Assembly: GCF_902498195.1 (NCBI RefSeq)
Contig: NZ_CABVIY010000006.1
Location: forward strand, 1 to 64,000
Source of the DNA: Pseudomonas fluorescens
GTDB lineage: Bacteria; Pseudomonadota; Gammaproteobacteria; Pseudomonadales; Pseudomonadaceae
Length of the DNA: 64,000 nt
Direction of reading: 5' to 3'
The notes beneath the pieces were generated by a model that did not search any database, was not told the DNA's origin, and was given only the letters and a program-made list of their open reading frames with translations. The position numbers were made by a program, and so were the translations under genes. Below, piece after piece: positions 34,936-43,321 of the stretch (position 1 is its first letter; every line of letters starts with the position of its first letter).

Positions 34936-36660
34936 TTAAAGAGTCTCTGATCCGGTCAGGCGCTTGATGGTGCTGCGCAGGGTAGGGCTGTCGGGTTGTG
35001 CCTTGAGGAACTTGTCCCAGATTTGCCGGGCTTCGCGCTGCTTGCCGTTGGCCCACAGGACTTCGCCCAGGTGCGCGGCGACTTCCTGGTCCGGGAAGCG
35101 TTCCAGGGCCTGGCGCAGCAAGCGCTCCGCTTCGTCAAGGTTGCCCAGGCGGAAATTCACCCAGCCAAGGCTGTCGAGTACCGCCGGGTCTTCCGGATTG
35201 ATCTGGTGCGCCTGTTCGATCAGGGCCTTGGCTTCGACATAGCGCGTCGTACGGTCGGACAGGGTGTAGCCGAGGGCATTCAGCGCCATCGCATTGTCCG
35301 GGTCGCGCTTGATGATCAGTCGCAGGTCTTTTTCCATCTGCGCCAGGTCATTGCGTTTTTCTGCTTGCATGGCCCGGGTGTAGAGCAGGTTGAGATCGTC
35401 CGGGTATTGCTGCAGCGCCTTTTCCAGCACTTTCCAGGCCTTGTCGCCCTGTTTATTGGCAGACAGGGTTTCGGCTTCGATCAGGTACAACTGGATCGCG
35501 TAGTCCGGTTGTTCATCGCGTTCAGTCGCAAGTTTGCTCTGGGCTTCGGCGGTCTTGCCGTTACCCATCAGGATATCGGCCTGGCGCAATTGTGCCGGCA
35601 GGTAGTCGTTACCCGGACCGACCTGGCCGTACTCGATCAGCGCGCCCTGTGGATCGTTGCGCTCCTCGGCGATTCGCCCCAGGTTCAGGTGTGCTGAATC
35701 GACGTGGCTGTCGCGGGCGATCAAGTCCTCCAGATAACCCTTGGCCTCGTTCCAGGCCTTGGCTTCCAGGCAGACCAGCGCCAGGGAGTAACGCAACTCG
35801 TCGTCTTCCGGGTATTGCTGGACCAGGCTGGAGAACTCGGCTTTCGCGTCGTCCATGCGGTCCTGTTCGACCAGCATGCGGGCGTAGGTCAGGCGCAGGC
35901 GCTTGTCGTCCGGGTATTTCCTGATGCTTTTTTGTAGCAGCGGCAGGGCTTCTTCGCCGCGATCAAGGGATTGCAGCAGGCGCGCGCGCAGCAGGATCGG
36001 GGCGATTTCGCCGTCGTCCGGCGGGTTGTCTTCCAGCAGGGTCAGCGCGCCCCGGGAGTCGCCGTCCTGCTGCATCAGCAAGGCCTTGCCGAAAATCAGC
36101 TGGCCGTTGTTCGGATGACGCTGCAGCAAACGGTCGAAGCTCTTCATCAAGCCGTTACGCGTGTCCTGGTCGGTGTCGGCCGCGGACAGGGCGAGGAAGT
36201 CGAAATGGGTGTCGCCCTTGCCCTGCAGGACTTTCTCCATGTAGACCATGGAGTCGTCATAGCGCCCGGCGCGCGCCAGTTGCACGGCGGCGGCCCGTTG
36301 CGCCTCGAGGTCGTCGGGAGCGTTTTTCGCCCAGATCAGCGCGGTGTCCAGGGCAGCCTGATCGGCGCCCAGGTATTCGGCGATGCGGAATGCCCGCTCG
36401 GAGATGCCCGGATCCTGGGTATTGATGGCCTGGGTCACGTAGTTGTCCAGGGCAATGTCGAAACGATTGCGCTGGCCAGCCAGTTCGGCGCTCAGCAGGC
36501 TGAAGACGGTGTCTTCGCTGAACGAGCTGTAAACCTTGGGCTTTTCAGGTGCCGGGGTGCTGTCTTCAGCCGGTGGCGTACCGTCCGGCGACACGGGTGC
36601 CAAGGCCTGGCAGCCGCTGAGGAAGACAAAAGCGAGAAGCAACGCGGAAGATCTATTCAT
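34936..36660 (-). CDS. TPR-repeat lipoprotein
   Basis: A 574-residue exported protein with a lipobox LSGC (C17) followed by a Pro-rich linker, then at least ten tetratricopeptide repeats over about 60-560. Recognisable A-helix motifs include ALNALGYTLSDR and VLDSLGWVNFRLGNLDEAERLLRQAL near the C-terminus. It is the first gene of the TPR-lolB-ispE operon and divergent from hemA. Likely a periplasmic or outer-membrane scaffold; function is not established. Confidence 0.87.
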   Translation of the reverse strand: MNRSSALLLAFVFLSGCQALAPVSPDGTPPAEDSTPAPEKPKVYSSFSEDTVFSLLSAELAGQRNRFDIALDNYVTQAINTQDPGISERAFRIAEYLGADQAALDTALIWAKNAPDDLEAQRAAAVQLARAGRYDDSMVYMEKVLQGKGDTHFDFLALSAADTDQDTRNGLMKSFDRLLQRHPNNGQLIFGKALLMQQDGDSRGALTLLEDNPPDDGEIAPILLRARLLQSLDRGEEALPLLQKSIRKYPDDKRLRLTYARMLVEQDRMDDAKAEFSSLVQQYPEDDELRYSLALVCLEAKAWNEAKGYLEDLIARDSHVDSAHLNLGRIAEERNDPQGALIEYGQVGPGNDYLPAQLRQADILMGNGKTAEAQSKLATERDEQPDYAIQLYLIEAETLSANKQGDKAWKVLEKALQQYPDDLNLLYTRAMQAEKRNDLAQMEKDLRLIIKRDPDNAMALNALGYTLSDRTTRYVEAKALIEQAHQINPEDPAVLDSLGWVNFRLGNLDEAERLLRQALERFPDQEVAAHLGEVLWANGKQREARQIWDKFLKAQPDSPTLRSTIKRLTGSETL

Positions 36661-36758
36661 ATAGGAAGAGGACGACTAACCTGCGGTCGGATCATCATGA
36701 CACAAGCCTTGGGCCAAACATAACCGGCCCGCCAATTTACCCATCGCCCCAATACCCG

Positions 36759-36834
36759 CAGGAGCTGCCGAAGGCCGCGATCTTTTGATCTTGCTTTACA
36801 ACAGCACGAGATCGCAGCCGAAGGCAGCGCCTGC
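36759..36834. repeat. REP pair, family A, imperfect
   Basis: GGAGCTGCCGAAGGCCGCGATC and the degenerate inverse GAGATCGCAGCCGAAGGCAGC. The right arm lacks the TTC of AGCCTTCGGC, so the hairpin is damaged. Confidence 0.75.
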
Positions 36835-36901
36835 AAAAGCAGTAAACGAGAAGCGCTCGCAAACGCAGGTCTCGCCTACCAGGCCAATAGATATCGAGTA
36901 G

Positions 36902-36930
36902 TTGTTCTGAATCTGGCGAAGTAGGACAAT
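36902..36930 (+). promoter_or_regulatory. Likely sigma-70 promoter of hemA
   Basis: TTGTTC (36902-36907) and GACAAT (36925-36930) with 17 bases between, ending 32 bases before the hemA ATG. Both boxes have 4-5 of 6 consensus bases. Confidence 0.4.
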
Positions 36931-36962
36931 TGCCGGCTTCACGTCACCATCAGCGACTTTGA

Positions 36963-38252
36963 ATGGCCTTCCTTGCACTCGGTATTAACCACAAGACTGC
37001 TTCAGTAGACGTCCGCGAGCGCGTGGCCTTTACCCCTGAGCAGCTGGTTGAGGCCTTGCAGCAGCTCTGCCGACTTACCGACAGCCGCGAAGCTGCGATC
37101 CTCTCCACCTGCAATCGCAGTGAACTCTATATAGAACAGGATCACCTGTCGGCCGATGTCGTGCTGCGCTGGCTGGCCGAATATCACCATTTGAGCCTCG
37201 ATGAGCTGCGTCAAAGCGCTTATGTGCACGAAGATGATGCGGCAGTTCGTCACATGATGCGGGTCGCCTCCGGGCTCGATTCGCTGGTGTTGGGCGAGCC
37301 GCAGATTCTCGGCCAGATGAAATCGGCCTACGCCGTGGCGCGTGAGGCGGGCACCGTCGGTCCGTTGCTCGGGCGGCTGTTCCAGGCCACGTTCAACGCG
37401 GCCAAGCAGGTGCGCACCGACACGGCGATCGGGGAAAACCCGGTGTCCGTGGCCTTTGCCGCGGTCAGCCTGGCCAAACAGATTTTCAGCGACCTGCAAC
37501 GCAGCCAGGCCTTGCTGATTGGTGCTGGCGAGACCATTACCCTGGTCGCCCGCCATCTGCATGATCTGGGGGTCAAGCGTATCGTGGTGGCCAACCGTAC
37601 GCTGGAGCGCGCGAGCATCCTGGCCGAACAGTTCGGCGCTCACGCGGTGCTGTTGTCGGACATTCCGGCAGAACTGGTGCGCAGCGACATCGTCATCAGC
37701 TCGACCGCCAGCCAACTGCCGATCCTTGGCAAGGGCGCGGTGGAAAGTGCCCTGAAGCTGCGCAAGCACAAGCCGATCTTCATGGTGGACATTGCCGTTC
37801 CACGGGATATCGAGCCTGAAGTCGGCGAACTGGACGACGTTTACCTGTACAGCGTCGACGACCTCCACGAAGTGGTCGCCGAGAACCTCAAGAGCCGTCA
37901 GGGCGCTGCGCAGGCCGCGGAAGAAATGGTCTCGGTCGGTGCCGAAGATTTCATGATCCGCCTGCGCGAACTGGCGGCGGTGGACGTGCTCAAGGCCTAT
38001 CGTCAACAGAGCGAACGCTTGCGCGACGAAGAATTGCAAAAGGCCCAGCGCCTGCTGGCCAACGGCGGCAGCGCCGAAGAGGTGCTGGTGCAACTGGCCC
38101 GCGGCCTGACCAACAAACTGATGCACGCGCCGAGCGTGCAGTTGAAAAAGCTCTCTGCCGAAGGGCGCCTCGATGCGCTGGCGATGGCTCAGGAACTCTT
38201 TGCCCTCCATGAGGGCTCATCGGAAAGCTTTTCGGATAAGAAACCGCAATGA
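36963..38252 (+). CDS. hemA: Glutamyl-tRNA reductase
   Basis: A 429-residue enzyme making glutamate-1-semialdehyde from Glu-tRNA, first committed step of haem synthesis. Catalytic C50 lies in STCNRSELY; GEPQILGQMKSAY and the NADPH domain (LLIGAGETI near 183) follow; a helical dimerisation tail ends it. It overlaps prfA by 4 bases, the standard hemA-prfA-prmC operon. Confidence 0.97.
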   Translation: MAFLALGINHKTASVDVRERVAFTPEQLVEALQQLCRLTDSREAAILSTCNRSELYIEQDHLSADVVLRWLAEYHHLSLDELRQSAYVHEDDAAVRHMMRVASGLDSLVLGEPQILGQMKSAYAVAREAGTVGPLLGRLFQATFNAAKQVRTDTAIGENPVSVAFAAVSLAKQIFSDLQRSQALLIGAGETITLVARHLHDLGVKRIVVANRTLERASILAEQFGAHAVLLSDIPAELVRSDIVISSTASQLPILGKGAVESALKLRKHKPIFMVDIAVPRDIEPEVGELDDVYLYSVDDLHEVVAENLKSRQGAAQAAEEMVSVGAEDFMIRLRELAAVDVLKAYRQQSERLRDEELQKAQRLLANGGSAEEVLVQLARGLTNKLMHAPSVQLKKLSAEGRLDALAMAQELFALHEGSSESFSDKKPQ

Positions 38253-39331
38253 AAGCGTCACTGCTCAATAAGCTGGACATCCTCCAGGACCGTTTCGAGG
38301 AATTGACCGCCTTGCTTGGCGACGGCGAGGTCATTTCCGATCAGAACAAATTCCGCACCTATTCCAAGGAATACGCGGAAGTCGAGCCGATTGTCGACAC
38401 CTATAAGCAGTTGCTCAAAGTGCAGGGCGACCTCGAAGGTGCGCAGGCGCTGCTCAAGGACAGCGACCCGGACATGCGTGAAATGGCCGTGGAAGAAGTG
38501 CGCGAGGCCAAGGAGCGCCTGGTCGAACTGGAAGCCAGCCTGCAACGCATGCTGCTGCCCAAGGACCCGAACGACGGGCGTAACGTGTTTCTCGAAATCC
38601 GTGCCGGCACCGGCGGTGACGAGGCGGCGATTTTCTCCGGCGACCTGTTCCGCATGTATTCGCGGTACGCCGAGCGTCGTGGCTGGCGCGTGGAGATCCT
38701 CTCGGAAAACGAAGGCGAACATGGCGGCTATAAAGAAGTCATCGCCCGGGTTGAGGGCGACAACGTCTACGGCAAGCTGAAGTTCGAATCCGGCGCCCAC
38801 CGCGTACAACGGGTCCCGGCGACAGAATCCCAGGGTCGCATCCACACCTCGGCCTGCACGGTGGCGGTATTGCCCGAGCCGGACGAGCAGGAAGCCATCG
38901 AAATCAACCCGGCGGACCTGCGGATCGACACCTACCGCTCCTCCGGAGCCGGTGGCCAGCACGTCAACAAGACCGACTCGGCCATTCGTATCACCCACTT
39001 GCCGTCGGGGATCGTGGTCGAGTGCCAGGAAGAACGGTCGCAGCACAAGAACCGCGCCCGCGCCATGTCCTGGCTGTCGGCCAAGCTCAATGACCAGCAG
39101 ACCAGCGCCGCCGCCAATGCCATCGCCAGCGAGCGCAAGTTGCTGGTGGGGTCCGGTGACCGTTCCGAGCGCATCCGCACCTACAACTTTGCCCAGGGTC
39201 GGGTAACCGATCACCGGGTCAACCTGACCCTCTACTCCCTCGACGAAATCCTCGCCGGTGGCGTCGACGCGGTGATCGAGCCATTGCTGGCCGAGTATCA
39301 GGCCGATCAACTGGCAGCGATAGGTGAGTAA
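38249..39331 (+). CDS. prfA: Peptide chain release factor 1
   Basis: A 360-residue class I release factor for UAG and UAA. The codon-reading tripeptide PAT is at 190-192 and the GGQ motif at 235-237 in SSGAGGQHVNKTDSA. Q237 is the residue that the next gene product, PrmC, should methylate. It overlaps hemA, and prmC starts directly after its stop. Confidence 0.98.
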   Translation: MKASLLNKLDILQDRFEELTALLGDGEVISDQNKFRTYSKEYAEVEPIVDTYKQLLKVQGDLEGAQALLKDSDPDMREMAVEEVREAKERLVELEASLQRMLLPKDPNDGRNVFLEIRAGTGGDEAAIFSGDLFRMYSRYAERRGWRVEILSENEGEHGGYKEVIARVEGDNVYGKLKFESGAHRVQRVPATESQGRIHTSACTVAVLPEPDEQEAIEINPADLRIDTYRSSGAGGQHVNKTDSAIRITHLPSGIVVECQEERSQHKNRARAMSWLSAKLNDQQTSAAANAIASERKLLVGSGDRSERIRTYNFAQGRVTDHRVNLTLYSLDEILAGGVDAVIEPLLAEYQADQLAAIGE

Positions 39332-40162
39332 ATGACGATCATTGCCAGTTTGTTGCGCGCCGCCGAATTGCCAGACTCGCCCACCGCGCGCCTGGATGCC
39401 GAATTGTTGCTGGCGGCGGCGCTGGGCAAGTCCCGCAGCTTTCTGCACACCTGGCCGGAGCGCATCGTTCCGAGCGAAGCCGCGCTGGCCTTTGCCGAAT
39501 ATTTGCAGCGTCGTCGCGGCGGCGAGCCGGTGGCTTACATTCTGGGTCAGCAAGGTTTCTGGAAGCTCGACCTGGAAGTGGCACCGCACACGCTGATCCC
39601 GCGCCCGGACACCGAATTGCTGGTGGAGGCCGCACTCGAACTGTTGCCGCCTACCCCTGCAAGCGTCCTGGACCTTGGCACCGGCAGCGGGGCCATCGCA
39701 CTGGCCCTGGCCAGCGAGCGTCCGGCGTGGAAAGTCACGGCCGTGGACCGCGTGCCCGAAGCCGTGGCCCTGGCCGAGCGCAATCGCCAGCGCCTGCATT
39801 TGAACAACGCCAAGGTACTTGCCAGTCATTGGTTCAGCGCCCTGGAAGGCCAGCGTTTTGAGCTGATCATCAGCAACCCGCCGTATATCGCCGCGACCGA
39901 TCCGCACCTGGTGGAAGGCGATGTGCGCTTCGAACCGGCCAGCGCCCTGGTGGCCGGGGTCGACGGGCTCGACGATCTGCGCTTGATCGTCGCCCAGGCA
40001 CCGGATCATCTGGTGAGCGGTGGCTGGCTTATGCTCGAACACGGTTACGATCAAGCCGCGGCGGTCCGCGACCTGCTGCTGACCCGTGGTTTTGAAGAGG
40101 TCCACAGCCGCACCGATCTGGGCGGTCACCAACGCATCAGTCTGGGACGCCTGCCGTGCTGA
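39332..40162 (+). CDS. prmC: Release factor glutamine methyltransferase
   Basis: A 276-residue SAM-dependent methyltransferase acting on the GGQ glutamine of release factors. SAM loop LDLGTGSG at 113-120 and the NPPY catalytic motif at 182-185 are clear. Its ATG follows the prfA stop with no gap, and moeB begins within its last codons. Confidence 0.96.
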   Translation: MTIIASLLRAAELPDSPTARLDAELLLAAALGKSRSFLHTWPERIVPSEAALAFAEYLQRRRGGEPVAYILGQQGFWKLDLEVAPHTLIPRPDTELLVEAALELLPPTPASVLDLGTGSGAIALALASERPAWKVTAVDRVPEAVALAERNRQRLHLNNAKVLASHWFSALEGQRFELIISNPPYIAATDPHLVEGDVRFEPASALVAGVDGLDDLRLIVAQAPDHLVSGGWLMLEHGYDQAAAVRDLLLTRGFEEVHSRTDLGGHQRISLGRLPC

Positions 40163-40911
40163 ATGATCAGGAATTGCTGCGCTACAGCCGGCAGATTCTG
40201 CTGGCGCACATCGACATCGACGGTCAGTTGCGGCTCAAAGACAGCCGCGTGCTGATCGTCGGCCTCGGCGGTCTCGGTGCGCCGGTAGCGCTGTATCTCG
40301 CGGCGGCGGGGGTTGGAGAGCTGCATCTGGCGGATTTTGACACGGTCGACCTGACCAACCTGCAACGCCAGATCATTCATGACACCGACAGCGTCGGCCT
40401 GAGCAAAGTCGATTCGGCGATCAAGCGCCTGACGGCCATCAATCCCGAGATACAACTGGTCGCCCACCGTTCGGCGCTGGATGAAGACACCCTGGCGACT
40501 GTCGTGGCGGGGGTGGACCTGGTCCTGGACTGTTCCGACAATTTCTCCACCCGTGAAGCGGTCAACGCCGCTTGCGTGGCCAGCGGCAAGCCTTTGGTCA
40601 GCGGCGCGGCGATTCGTCTCGAAGGGCAATTGTCGGTGTTCGACCCGCGTCGTGCTGAAAGCCCGTGCTACCACTGTTTATACGGGCACGGCAGCGAGGC
40701 TGAATTGACCTGCAGCGAAGCCGGGGTCGTCGGCCCGTTGGTCGGGTTGGTGGGCAGCCTGCAGGCCCTTGAAGCGCTGAAGTTGCTGGCCGGTTTCGGC
40801 GAACCGTTGGTAGGTCGCCTGTTGTTGATCGATGCCTTGGGCTCGCGCTTTCGTGAGTTGCGGGTCAAGCGGGATCCGGGTTGCAGCGTCTGTGGGCCCA
40901 AGCATGCGTGA
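40156..40911 (+). CDS. moeB: MoeB/ThiF-family adenylyltransferase
   Basis: A 251-residue E1-like enzyme that adenylates the C-terminus of a small sulphur-carrier protein (MoaD or ThiS). The nucleotide motif GLGGLGAPVALYLAAAGVG (about 37-55) and the zinc cysteines SPCYHCLY and the C-terminal CSVCGPKHA are present. It has no rhodanese extension. The GTG start overlaps prmC by 7 bases; murI overlaps its end by 8. The same position in P. aeruginosa is called moeB; ThiF is an alternative. Confidence 0.9.
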   Translation: MLNDQELLRYSRQILLAHIDIDGQLRLKDSRVLIVGLGGLGAPVALYLAAAGVGELHLADFDTVDLTNLQRQIIHDTDSVGLSKVDSAIKRLTAINPEIQLVAHRSALDEDTLATVVAGVDLVLDCSDNFSTREAVNAACVASGKPLVSGAAIRLEGQLSVFDPRRAESPCYHCLYGHGSEAELTCSEAGVVGPLVGLVGSLQALEALKLLAGFGEPLVGRLLLIDALGSRFRELRVKRDPGCSVCGPKHA

Positions 40912-41695
40912 AGCGCCGATCGGCGTGTTCGACTCCGGTGTCGGTGGGCTTTCGGTGCTGGCCGAGATCCAGCGGTTGCTGCCCAACGAATCGCTGTTGT
41001 ACGTCGCCGATTGCGGGAACATTCCCTACGGCGAGAAAACGCCGCAATTCATCCAGCAGCGTTGCAGTGTCATGGCCGATTTTTTTCAACGCCAGGGCGC
41101 CAAGGCGCTGGTACTGGCCTGCAACACCGCCACCGTCGCCGGCGTTGCCGACCTGCGCCGCGATTATCCCCAATGGCCCATCGTCGGGATGGAGCCCGCC
41201 GTCAAACCCGCTGCGGCCGCCACCCGAAGCGGCGTGGTCGGGGTGCTGGCCACGACGGGTACATTGCAGAGCGCCAAGTTCGCGGCGTTGCTCGACCGTT
41301 TCGCCACCGATGTGCGGGTGATCACCCAACCTTGCCCGGGGTTGGTGGAGCTGATCGAGAACGGCGATCTGCACAGTCCGGCCCTGCGCCAGTTGCTTGA
41401 GCGTTACGTTCAGCCGCTGCTTGCCGACGGCGCGGACACCATCATTCTCGGCTGCACCCATTACCCCTTCCTCAAGCCGTTGCTCAAGCAGATGATCCCC
41501 GATGACATCAGCCTGATCGACACCGGCGCCGCCGTCGCCCGGCAACTTCAACGCTTGCTGGCCGAACGCGAGCTGCTCGCCGCAGGGCCCGCCCGTGCCG
41601 CGCAGTTCTGGACCAGTGCCGATCCCGCTCATTTCAGAAATATCTTGCCGATTTTGTGGCAGACCGCTGGCGTTGTGCAAAGCTTCAGCGTGTAG
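40904..41695 (+). CDS. murI: Glutamate racemase
   Basis: A 263-residue enzyme making D-glutamate for peptidoglycan. The two catalytic cysteines are C73 (LACNTATVAG) and C184 (LGCTHYPFL). FDSGVGGLSV opens the sequence. The ATG inside the last codons of moeB is used; it is the last gene of the hemA-prfA-prmC-moeB-murI string. Confidence 0.96.
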   Translation: MREAPIGVFDSGVGGLSVLAEIQRLLPNESLLYVADCGNIPYGEKTPQFIQQRCSVMADFFQRQGAKALVLACNTATVAGVADLRRDYPQWPIVGMEPAVKPAAAATRSGVVGVLATTGTLQSAKFAALLDRFATDVRVITQPCPGLVELIENGDLHSPALRQLLERYVQPLLADGADTIILGCTHYPFLKPLLKQMIPDDISLIDTGAAVARQLQRLLAERELLAAGPARAAQFWTSADPAHFRNILPILWQTAGVVQSFSV

Positions 41696-41781
41696 GCAGG
41701 TTTTGGGGCGAGCGACTAATTGGGGTGAACTTCTAATAAATCGTCGACTTCTATAGCTGTGAGCGTCGAGCAATAAAAAAA

Positions 41782-41798
41782 CCAAACGAATCGTTCGG
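41782..41798. promoter_or_regulatory. Near-palindrome before pagL
   Basis: CCAAACGAATCGTTCGG is a 17-bp near-perfect palindrome immediately before the AGGAAG ribosome-binding site of pagL. It could be an operator or a hairpin in the leader; an A-run precedes it, but no T-run follows, so it is not a forward terminator. Confidence 0.3.
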
Positions 41799-41811
41799 AA
41801 AGGAAGTTTCT

Positions 41812-42330
41812 ATGAAGCGACTATTCTGCTTGGCCGCGATTGCGGCTGCACTGATGGGGCACAGTTTTACCGCACAGGCGGCAGGCGTGGAGTTCGCGGT
41901 CGGCCAGACCGGCGAGTCGACCATGACGTATCGCCTGGGCATGCAATTCGATTGGGACAAGAGCTGGTGGCAGAGTGACGTGGGTCGACTGACCGGTTAC
42001 TGGAGCGGCGCCTATACCTACTGGGAAGGCGATAAAACCTCCGGCAACAACAGCCTGTCGTTCTCTCCCGTGTTTGTGTACGAGTTTGCCGGTCAGAACG
42101 TCAAGCCGTACGTGGAACTTGGCGTGGGCGTGGCGTTGTTTTCCGACACTGAAATCGAGAACAACAACCTCGGTAGCGCCTTTCAGTTCGAAGACCGCCT
42201 GGGGGTCGGCCTGCGCTTTGCGGGCGGGCATGAAGTCGGGATTCGAGCGACGCACTATTCCAATGCCGGCATCAGCAGCCCGAACAACGGTGTTGAGAGT
42301 TACGCACTTCACTACACGTTACCGTTGTAA
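41812..42330 (+). CDS. pagL: Lipid A 3-O-deacylase PagL
   Basis: A 172-residue outer-membrane beta-barrel enzyme that removes the 3-O acyl chain of lipid A. Signal peptide 1-23 (cleavage after AQA) is followed by alternating strands. H148, S150 and E162 have the same spacing (+2 and +14) as the known PagL catalytic triad, within HYSNAG and NNGVESY. It ends with aromatic-rich YALHYTLPL, a typical final barrel strand. It stands alone after murI. Confidence 0.92.
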   Translation: MKRLFCLAAIAAALMGHSFTAQAAGVEFAVGQTGESTMTYRLGMQFDWDKSWWQSDVGRLTGYWSGAYTYWEGDKTSGNNSLSFSPVFVYEFAGQNVKPYVELGVGVALFSDTEIENNNLGSAFQFEDRLGVGLRFAGGHEVGIRATHYSNAGISSPNNGVESYALHYTLPL

Positions 42331-42345
42331 TCACCGCATAACCAA

Positions 42346-42436
42346 TGTGGGAGCGGGCTTGCTCGCGAAAGCAGTTTCACATTCAACACGTGTGTTAACT
42401 GGCAGTCCGCTTTCGCGAGCAAGCCCGCTCCCACAT
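42346..42436. repeat. REP pair, family B
   Basis: TGTGGGAGCGGGCTTGCTCG and its inverse flank about 40 bases between convergent pagL and the YkgJ-type gene. The arms are perfect. Confidence 0.88.
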
Positions 42437-42458
42437 TAGATCTTTGCTGACCTGAATT

Positions 42459-42764
42459 TCAGCGGTACGCCGTCAATATCCCCTGGCGTTCGTCAATGCA
42501 TTCCGGTGCGCCCATCTCGAATTCCCGGCAAATCAGCGGGCGCTTTTCGTAGATGGTGCACATCATCGTGTCGCGATCCAGCGCGGCGCACCAGCCGTCG
42601 TCCAGGCGCAACATGACTTCCCCACCCCAATCATCGGTATCGATATAGCGCTCGGGCACACCGGTGTCGGTGATCAGCATGACTTCAAGCTGGCAGCAGC
42701 AGGCTGCACAGGTCGAGCATGTCACGACCGGTTCGGTGATCTGCGTGTGGGGAATGGTTTTCAT
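42459..42764 (-). CDS. YkgJ-family cysteine-cluster protein
   Basis: A 101-residue protein with eight cysteines. CSTCAACCCQ at 16-25, the DDGWCAAL Cys, and CTIYEKRPLICREF give the CxxCxxCC...C...CxxY..RPxxCRxF pattern of the YkgJ/UPF0153 zinc or iron-sulphur cluster family. Biochemical role is not known. It lies 53 bases after the nine-gene operon on the same strand, so read-through is possible, but it has its own gap. Confidence 0.87.
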   Translation of the reverse strand: MKTIPHTQITEPVVTCSTCAACCCQLEVMLITDTGVPERYIDTDDWGGEVMLRLDDGWCAALDRDTMMCTIYEKRPLICREFEMGAPECIDERQGILTAYR

Positions 42765-42817
42765 GGCGCGCAGTGTAAGGCAGTCAGTCGTTGCTGTGTG
42801 AAAGGCCAGACGGACGC

Positions 42818-43321
42818 TCAGTCCTGTGTATCGCCCACGAAACGCTGCGCCATCTCATGCAGGAGCGGAAACAGCAGCGCCCACAGCAGACCGATGCCGA
42901 TCAAGGTGGGCAGTTCTCCATGGGGAAACTGCACCCCGGCCAATTGCCCTCCGGCGTAATACGACAGCGGCGCGGCGATGGCGCCCAGCAGGCTTGCCCG
43001 CCATTTGGGCCTGGCAGTCCACGACAGGCAGTGGCGCAGGGTGGTCGCCAGCAGGGCCCACAGCAGCATCAGCCACAGCGGAATCAGCGGCGAGAAATCG
43101 TTGAACCGGAACACCCCCAGCCAGCGCAACGCGCCGTCGACCGCAGTACCGAGGAGCACCACGCTGAGAATCAATCGGCCTTCCTCTGCCCAGCTACTTA
43201 TCCACAGCAGGTGAATCACCAGTGCCCCCAGCGGCACGCATAGCCAAAGACTGTTGCCGCCGGCCACGCAAGCAAACCAACCAAGCTGGAACAGCGCGGC
43301 GTTGGCCAGGCGTTCAAGCAT
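42818..43321 (-). CDS. DUF2878 inner-membrane protein
   Basis: A 167-residue protein with about five hydrophobic helices over nearly its whole length, fitting DUF2878. It is the ninth and last gene of the operon that begins at 51182 and overlaps the CFA-like gene by 8 bases. DUF2878 genes are, as I recall, often found with CFA-like, DUF1365 and FAD-oxidoreductase genes in Vibrio and Shewanella, so it is likely part of the same lipid-modifying set. No catalytic motif is visible. Confidence 0.75.
   Translation of the reverse strand: MLERLANAALFQLGWFACVAGGNSLWLCVPLGALVIHLLWISSWAEEGRLILSVVLLGTAVDGALRWLGVFRFNDFSPLIPLWLMLLWALLATTLRHCLSWTARPKWRASLLGAIAAPLSYYAGGQLAGVQFPHGELPTLIGIGLLWALLFPLLHEMAQRFVGDTQD

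Larger units (their letters stand above)
36661..36962. other. Divergent gap between TPR lipoprotein and hemA
   Basis: About 300 bases with no gene. It holds a family A REP pair (36759-36834) and, on the hemA side, a likely promoter. The TPR-gene promoter should be in the first 80 bases but I cannot assign it. Confidence 0.5.

Noticed and set aside
42459..42764. The YkgJ-type gene as a tenth gene of the photolyase operon
   Set aside because: A 53-base gap separates it, whereas all nine operon genes overlap; it may be read through but is not part of the overlapping set.
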